Made by a program: the position numbers and the translations under genes
NCBI GenBank assembly: GCA_025331125.1
Contig: JAOALB010000368.1
Span: forward strand, 1 to 11,058
DNA: 11,058 bases
Reading direction: 5' to 3'
From: Mycogone perniciosa
Lineage: Eukaryota; Ascomycota; Sordariomycetes; Hypocreales; Hypocreaceae
The notes under the pieces: generated by a model
Database searches by the model: none
The model's input: only the letters and a program-made list of their open reading frames with translations
Told to the model about the DNA's origin: nothing
Shown here: piece after piece, positions 6,578 to 11,058 of the stretch
How the letters are laid out: every line of letters starts with the position of its first letter
How positions within the stretch are numbered: the stretch's first letter is position 1

Positions 6578-7063
6578 TTATTCGCTGCTTCTCTGCTGTT
6601 GTGTGTTCTGTGTTTGCTTCTCACTCTCGTTGGAGGTTTCAAAAGAGGCCTCAAAAGATGCAAGAGAATAAAGTGGAAGATCCTTGGGAGCCTCGGTCGC
6701 TAAATCTTTCCCAGAGTTTGGCGATTTTAGTTCGATGCAAGAGGCATCTAGAAGAACATCTGGTTCCGCGGACATATAGTTTCTGGTATAGGCCCATTGA
6801 CTGAAACGGACGAAGGTCCTCTCGTCAATGTCCTCCCAATAAACTATACGTTCCTTCGCTTCCCGCATAGGGCCGTTAAGGAGGTCGCCCAGGCTCTTCG
6901 ATAGTCTTGAAAACGCAGCCCCGTGAACGATGAATTCCTTTTTTTGTGATCCAATCACGAAGGTAAATGGCTTTGAAAGTATGATACTGGTGAGAATGTG
7001 AGTGCTTCTTGATGATTATGTATTATAAATCGTATTATCGAACCTCTCGTATATTGATTCCAT
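6578..7063 (-). CDS. Short BTB/POZ-domain protein, two exons
   Basis: The minus strand encodes a fungal BTB/POZ domain: KPFTFVIGSQKKEFIVH, FSRLSKSLGDLLNGPMREA, then IVYWEDIDERTFVRFSQWAY (residues about 12-77). In this family the domain mediates protein dimerisation, often in adaptor proteins. The frame upstream of 6958 has no ATG before a stop. A 57-nt intron at 6987-7043 (GTTCGA donor, CTCAC branch-like site, ACCAG acceptor) joins a small first exon, MESIYE plus Ser7, in exact phase; the model gives 142 residues. The donor is not consensus, so this start is tentative. The C-terminal part (SFETSNESEKQTQNTQQQ) is polar and low in complexity. The protein is shorter than the 230-270 residues common for such proteins, so it may be truncated. 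No internal stops: it has escaped the mutation seen in neighbours. The SINE lies just beyond its stop. Confidence 0.7.
6987..7043 (-). other. Predicted first intron of the BTB gene
   Basis: 57 nt, AG|GTTCGA at the 5' side, CTCAC followed ten bases later by CAG at the 3' side. Splicing yields an in-frame ATG start that the open frame otherwise lacks. Tentative because of the weak donor. Confidence 0.45.
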
Positions 7064-7860
7064 ATTTGCTTGACGCAGCGTAGTCCGTATACGTGAATGA
7101 TTGTACACATACTTCATCATTCTCCAGACATAATAAAGACGGGGAGCAGCTCGTACAAATAGTGAGCTTGAAATATTTCTTCTTGCATAGAGCAATATTT
7201 CACGTCCATACAAGAGATAAACAGGGCATATATGTGTAGTTTCAGCTCTATCAGCTGCTAAGTTAAGCAAAGACCATGCCGAACTCTAATGTGATCAAAA
7301 GGCTCAAACTAAGCATATCGCCGAGGTGGCTCAAAGATAGTTAAGACCAAGGTGGTGTGGGGCTCCCATCTATTATAAGTAGATATATCAATAGTCCAAG
7401 AATTTGAACCTAGTGGCGAGGGTTGGACCAAACCGTCCGTAATGACATGCTCAACTGGACATAGGGAGCTGCTGTAGGAAGCGCTCTGAGCAATAACGGT
7501 GGCTCTTCTCATGAATCTCGACCCAAAGAAACTACGGGAAGTTCGGAGGTGATGGACAGAGGGTTATGCATGAAGAACACGCCGCTGATGGGTTGAACAA
7601 CAAGAGCCCCGAAGTATCCAGAAATCCGGAACAACCTGCCGGGTAATGCCGGTTGAACGCAGGTCAGACAACATAAGAAGGATGTTCTCTATGGCATGGC
7701 ATGAGACAAGAACCCGCGGCATTGGGCACTATAAGAATAATGATTGGAAAAAAAGAATGAGGCAAAGAACATGACCAATTGAGTGGATTTCTAGCTCCCT
7801 ATGTTTAATATGTGACAGACTAATTACGTAATTGATCTTTCGGGCAGGGCTTAGACTGAC

Positions 7861-7876
7861 TTGATTGATTGATTGA
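7861..7876. repeat. (TTGA)4 microsatellite
   Basis: Four exact TTGA units followed by TTA. Confidence 0.85.
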
Positions 7877-8196
7877 TTATATCCATTAACGTCCTGAAGC
7901 GCGGAGGCCATCAATCCCGCTAGGGCAAAAAGTACGATTTCATCGCTGCGATTGGCACCCATAATAGCTCCAAGCCTAGCGCCTGCTAGCGGAATACAGG
8001 GACGCAGCAGAGGCTGTAACAGGTTTGTAAATAAAGGCCATGGCCTTAGTGTTGAGCATCTAAAGATGCGCCTGGATAAACCAGATCAAGGTTGTCCAGC
8101 CAAATTCCTCTCACAACCCTACCCTAGATCATATTGCCCATAACCCTTCAAAATAACTCTTCCCTGTAAAATTCCTCCCACGCTGGCAGTTTTTAT

Positions 8197-8425
8197 GGCT
8201 TGTTGGCAGGCAAGAACACAGATGGACCTAAGGCTTCCCACATAAGGCATCCCTGCTGCTATGAACATGGACTTGATTGGATACGGAGAGCGCATGGTCC
8301 CGGGTTCTTAGACCAGACACTACTAAGTCATACTTGGCAATCTGTTATCTTCAGCTGTCTCAGCGTAAAGAGTGTCACCGTTGGATTGGGCAGATGCTTA
8401 TGCTATGGTATTTAGCCAACAAGCC
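8197..8425. repeat. 229-bp segment bounded by 11-bp inverted repeats
   Basis: GGCTTGTTGGC at 8197-8207 and its exact reverse complement at 8415-8425. No target duplication flanks them and the arms do not extend, so a MITE is possible but an 11-bp match could arise by chance in a window this size. Confidence 0.3.
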
Positions 8426-8450
8426 GTGCGAGACGCCCTAGGCTGCTGTT

Positions 8451-8482
8451 CAAGCCAAGATCTCTCCAAGCCAGGATCTCTC
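8451..8482. repeat. Tandem duplication of 16 bp
   Basis: CAAGCCAAGATCTCTC is followed directly by CAAGCCAGGATCTCTC; one base differs. A recent slippage-type duplication. Confidence 0.85.
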
Positions 8483-8857
8483 TACGCTCACACCAAAGCT
8501 CGCCTGTTTGCTTCCTAGCCTACTCGGTTTGCAGAGCCGGGAAAACCTTAAACTCTCCTTTTTTGATGTGCTTGGTTTATCCATGAAGGGCGCAGCGCCT
8601 CCAGAAATAGAGGACACTGATTGAAGCTCCTACTTGTGTTGAACAAGACAGAATTTCTCATTGTGGGCTTACCCTCTTTTTGTTTGCTTTTCCCAATGTA
8701 TAGATGCCTAAGGCTGATATGCCCAAGGCGCGAGGTGCCAAAGACTGTCTAGGCCAGCCCCCGACATCAGTTCAACAATAAGTTAAGCTCCTTCATTCAC
8801 AGTAATCACTAATTTCTTCAACACTAAGTTATACCGCACAACTTCGAAATCAACCTA

Positions 8858-9007
8858 ATGGGTTACTTTAAGCACCAGATTATTGAGCATATGGAGGAAG
8901 AGCGCGAGGATTTAGAACGAGCCCTGGATGGTATCAAAGCTTTTGGCGAGCGTTTCAAGTGGTTTGTCAAAGAAGTACAACAATATCCCTTTGCAGCCAC
9001 TGATTAA
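8858..9007 (+). CDS. Small hypothetical protein, 49 residues, helical
   Basis: ATG 8858 opens a 49-codon frame, MGYFKHQIIEHMEEEREDLE then RALDGIKAFGERFKWFVKEV and QQYPFAATD, ending at TAA 9005-9007. The composition (alternating charged and hydrophobic residues) suggests one or two amphipathic helices. The leader is pyrimidine- and A-rich with AACCTA before the ATG. No family is recognised. It could be the first exon of a longer gene including the frame at 9129, but no convincing intron joins them. Confidence 0.4.
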   Translation: MGYFKHQIIEHMEEEREDLERALDGIKAFGERFKWFVKEVQQYPFAATD

Positions 9008-9128
9008 ACTTTCTTGAAGCCCTAGGGAGCACTGTGAGAGTAAAGTTTGCAGCAAATCGTGCTTCGCTCGCTCTTGCTTCGATTGGTGTCTTACGCACAG
9101 CCACCCCTCTGTCAGGGATGTAGACGGC

Positions 9129-9347
9129 ATGGCTTCCGTTACAGTGCAGAGCATTACGAAGAATGCTGAAGGACAATTGGTGACTGGGACAGAAGTTGAA
9201 GAACGACGGCTATGCGGGCATCAGGATGCAAAATTATCACCGTGCGATTGCACAATCATCAAGTCCCCTTTCGTTGAGGTTCATGAGTTGTGTCAGTTCG
9301 AACACGAACGACGGATGATGGAGATGATGGCACGCGAATCACCCTAA
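9129..9347 (+). CDS. Small hypothetical Cys/His-containing protein, 72 residues
   Basis: The frame from ATG 9129 (GACGGCATGG context) reads MASVTVQSITKNAEGQLVTG, then EERRLCGHQDAKLSPCDC, KSPFVEVHELCQFEHERRM, and ends at TAA 9345-9347. The C-G-H, C-D-C, C and H-E-R arrangement could bind a metal ion, but matches no family I can name. It sits 121 bp after the frame at 8858 on the same strand and ends 7 bp before the convergent C2H2-like relic. No stop or frameshift interrupts it. A real gene or conserved exon is plausible but not proven. Confidence 0.45.
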   Translation: MASVTVQSITKNAEGQLVTGTEVEERRLCGHQDAKLSPCDCTIIKSPFVEVHELCQFEHERRMMEMMARESP

Positions 9348-9354
9348 AATGCCA

Positions 9355-9774
9355 TCAGCCACGGCGTCCATAGTCTTCCCTATCAATAAATCGTCGCAAC
9401 CTATAGTCACTGAGAGTGCTAAATGAGGTTGGAAATCTGCAGCCGCTACATAAACTACGTTCTCCCGCGCACCATCTGACGGTGCTTGGATGTCTTTGTC
9501 GTCTCTGCTTCACCTGCCACGAGGACCTGAACGGGACCCCATGGACAGATAGGATATGGCTTCGAAAATGGTCCAAATGCTCAAAAGTCTCCTGCCCGCA
9601 TTTGGGGTACTCATACTTGATCACCTCACCGCGCTGCTCGGCAGGCTCCCGGTTAACCTAGTGCTGTTCATCAAAGTGGTCGTTCCGTACAGTAGGACGG
9701 CACCATCGAAACGTTCGCGTCTCAACGGGTAGCTGTTCGTCGCCAATGTGGTCTGGACACTGAGTTGCTTCCAT
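9355..9774 (-). pseudogene. C2H2-like zinc-finger relic
   Basis: From ATG 9774 one minus-strand frame reads MEATQCPDHIGDEQLPVETR, TFRWCRPTVRNDHFDEQH, a TAG stop (9658-9660), then VNREPAEQRGEVIKYEYPKC, GQETFEHLDHFRSHILSVHG and VPFRSSWQVKQRRQRHPST, to TAG 9355. KYEYPKC-X13-H-X4-H looks like a C2H2 finger whose first Cys is Tyr (TGC to TAC) with one residue too many in the loop. The stop may be a CAG-to-TAG change, or the TAG may be the 3' end of an intron that I cannot delimit. After about residue 105 the sequence is no longer familiar. Without the stop it would be 139 residues. Broken gene is favoured because the finger itself lacks a ligand. Confidence 0.5.
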
Positions 9775-9936
9775 GAGAACCGGTAAGGGGTCTGGTCTGA
9801 GTTATAGCTTGGATGGCGTATCGGTTCTGAGCGACTCCTACTTGATGAGAGGCCCACCCTGGACTCTGGCTGCTGAGGATATAATGCTGAATACAGGGTG
9901 AATACGGCTTTAGACTGTTGTTGTTTAACAAGGATA

Positions 9937-9972
9937 GTGTCGTGTATAGCGGGGTGTATAGTCAGCAGTCAT
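9937..9972 (-). repeat. 36-bp imperfect inverted repeat, right copy
   Basis: On the minus strand begins ATGACTGCTGACTATA and pairs with 5860-5895, facing inward. The sequence turns strongly AT-rich directly outside it (from 9973). This copy also lies in frame with the minus-strand relic at 10200-10845, reading MTADYTPRYTRHYPC before a stop, so it may be coding debris and not a transposon end. Confidence 0.75.
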
Positions 9973-10199
9973 TTTTACGATATAGGTTAGAAAGCTACTT
10001 AAATTCTATCTCTCTTTTTTTCTTCTGCTAATGTTTCCCAAACTGTATCGCTGATAGTTTCCTAGACAGCCAATTTTTAGTGCTAGAGAAGCGCGTAGTA
10101 TTCCTCTTTCTTACAGTTTTAGAATTTCCTTAAGTTCTATATCGCAATTTCCTTTATTTCATCTTCTCGGAGTTTTCCGACTTAATATATACACTATCT
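9973..10199. other. AT-rich continuation of the minus-strand relic
   Basis: The frame of the neighbouring relic continues here with stops and short protein-like runs (RGILRASLALKIGCLGNYQR, SLGNISRRKKRE). It may be its C-terminal part, but no motif is clear. Confidence 0.35.
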
Positions 10200-10845
10200 A
10201 ATAAATGGATATCTCTTAATATATTATCTAAAAATTCTTGTTTTTATAATTATATTACGCGAAGATTTATTGAAGTAGATATCTTAATAATAGATTTTCT
10301 TTCGCTACTTTCTTTAAGATTATTTTTCTATTTTTTAAAGTATACTCGCAGAGTTATCTCTAATTTTAAAACATTATAACCGGGGTTCCAGTCCATTCTA
10401 AGTCAATAAAGTCTATAATATTAACATAAAACTTGTAAATCGCTTAAATTGCATTATAAGTAGCGTATCATTTCTATTTCCCAGCTAATAGCGGCTATAC
10501 TTTCTTACAGGATATTATATTTCCTAGTATAGGATAGATACCTAGCTTCTTAGAAAGACGCTGTAGAGAATCGAGCTTGTTTTTATCTGGACTATACAGT
10601 TAACTAAATTGTTGCACTATAGCCTCTCGAAAGCAGCTTTTAGCTGCCTTTTCTTTCTTGCTGTTCGTCTTCTACTAAAGAACTTGTATTATGCGATAAT
10701 ACCTGGTCTATGTTTTATTGTATGGATTATAATCGAACTGAGGGTAATTGGCGAAAAAACCTTTAATAGTGATTAAAAACTTGGCCGAGATATTATTTGC
10801 CAGTGCTTTCTTTTTAGCTATTCTTTCTAAAGTTATAATATTATT
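10200..10845 (-). pseudogene. Conserved fungal protein of unknown function, RIP-degraded
   Basis: A single minus-strand frame reads ALANNISAKFLITIKGFFAN, YPQFDYNPYNKT*TRYYRI, SCFREAIVQQFS*LYSPDKN, KLDSLQRLSKKLGIYPILGN, IYKFYVNIIDFIDLEWTG and LCEYTLKNRKIILKKVAKEN, then LLLRYLL. It resembles a widespread fungal family built around F-F-x-x-Y-P-x-F-x-Y-x-P, a W-x-x-F/Y motif, Q-F-N-x-x-Y-G-x-D, L-x-L-C/S-x-x-L-x-I-x-P-I, N-I-x-D-x-I-D and a terminal E-Y-T-K-x-x-x-K element. I know no assigned function. All in-frame stops are TAA, TAG or TGA where Gln or Trp fits (for example QFS*LYS and T*TRYY). The frame is otherwise unbroken for over 200 codons, so decay is by point mutation. Family assignment is from memory of its pattern. 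Confidence 0.55.
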
Positions 10846-10983
10846 TTAGTAAAGGAAAATAATAAAGATAATAGATTAAGTATTTATAATGCATATATAA
10901 AGTAAAGCTTACCCTTTATATTTATAGAACTACTATTAATACACCTCTAATAACTAAATCCTAGTCTATTTTAATTATCTTTT

Positions 10984-11058
10984 TGTCACGACCCGACCAG
11001 GCCAAGGCCCGGGTCCGGAAGAATATCGGAACGACGGGCCAATAAGAACATGATCACT
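10984..11058 (+). mobile_element. Possible LTR 5' end, cut by the window edge
   Basis: At 10984 the AT-rich relic sequence stops abruptly and a GC-rich segment starts TGTCACGACCC, followed by GGCCCGGGTCCGG. Many LTRs begin TG and TGTCACGACCC is a common fungal and plant LTR start. The matching CA end and any primer-binding site lie outside the window, so this is only a suggestion. Confidence 0.35.

Larger units (their letters stand above)
7064..8857. other. Long stretch without a recognisable gene
   Basis: GC content is moderate and stops are not RIP-like, but no domain can be read on either strand. The longest candidate is a minus-strand frame from about 7750 to 7309, open apart from one TAA and containing an ATG at 7512; its sequence is not recognised. 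A minus-strand open segment around 7900-8060 (ending MGANRSDEIVLFALAGLM) looks hydrophobic but has no start or family match. Small repeats are TTGA units at 7861-7876, an 11-bp inverted repeat at 8197-8207 and 8415-8425, and a 16-bp tandem duplication at 8451-8482. The last 200 bp could be the promoter and leader of the frame at 8858. Confidence 0.45.

Noticed and set aside
6400..6804. 134-residue plus-strand open frame
   Set aside because: It crosses the SINE/tRNA-like head antisense (its LAGFEPATF run is the known artefact of reading a T arm backwards) and then runs antisense through the BTB gene.
9621..9931. Minus-strand open frames of 78 and 69 codons
   Set aside because: They overlap each other and the third frame, which carries the more convincing zinc-finger-like reading; no motif in either.
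1..11058. CRISPR array, bacterial operon or telomere repeats
   Set aside because: No regularly spaced direct repeats or telomeric hexamers are present, and introns show the DNA is eukaryotic.

Overview
The window looks like a gene-poor accessory segment of a filamentous ascomycete (Pezizomycotina) genome. The evidence is short spliceosomal introns of 53-65 nt with fungal donor, branch and acceptor signals, and relics of protein families typical of such fungi: BAH domain, C2H2 fingers, ankyrin/NLR-like, OTT_1508-like deaminase, 3CxxC zinc finger and BTB/POZ. Many genes carry in-frame stops that are almost all TAA, TAG or TGA where CAA, CAG, CGA or TGG would fit the family, in AT-rich DNA. That is the pattern left by repeat-induced point mutation (RIP). 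Species cannot be told from the sequence.

Layout. 1-660 (-): BAH-domain pseudogene running off the left edge, with one well-preserved intron. 925-1045 (+): a diverged inverted copy of part of it. 1458-2155 (+): a C2H2 zinc-finger gene whose last intron (1970-2022) is clear and whose first intron is uncertain. 2156-2480: AT-rich, no gene. 2480-3640 (-): RIP-degraded OTT_1508-like deaminase. 3890-4480 (-): RIP-degraded and frameshifted ankyrin gene of the fungal NLR type. 4481-4917: microsatellites. 4918-5401 (+): degraded 3CxxC zinc-finger gene. 5402-6109: no gene seen. 6126-6519 (-): a full-length tRNA-derived SINE with Pol III A and B boxes, a simple-repeat 3' tail and a perfect 16-bp target-site duplication. 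6578-7063 (-): a short BTB/POZ gene. 7064-8857: no recognisable gene. 8858-9347 (+): two small open frames. 9355-9774 (-): a C2H2-like relic. 9973-10984: AT-rich DNA with a RIP-degraded copy of a conserved fungal family of unknown function. 10984 to the right edge: an abrupt switch to GC-rich sequence beginning TGTCACGACCC, possibly an LTR end.

The genes do not form an operon or a pathway. The region reads as a graveyard of multigene-family members (several of kinds linked to fungal self/non-self or chromatin functions) mixed with mobile DNA. The best-preserved part (about 5860-9972) is bounded by a 36-bp imperfect inverted repeat. The most clear-cut discovery is the SINE; the most intriguing relic pair is the neighbouring ankyrin/NLR-like and deaminase pseudogenes on the same strand.
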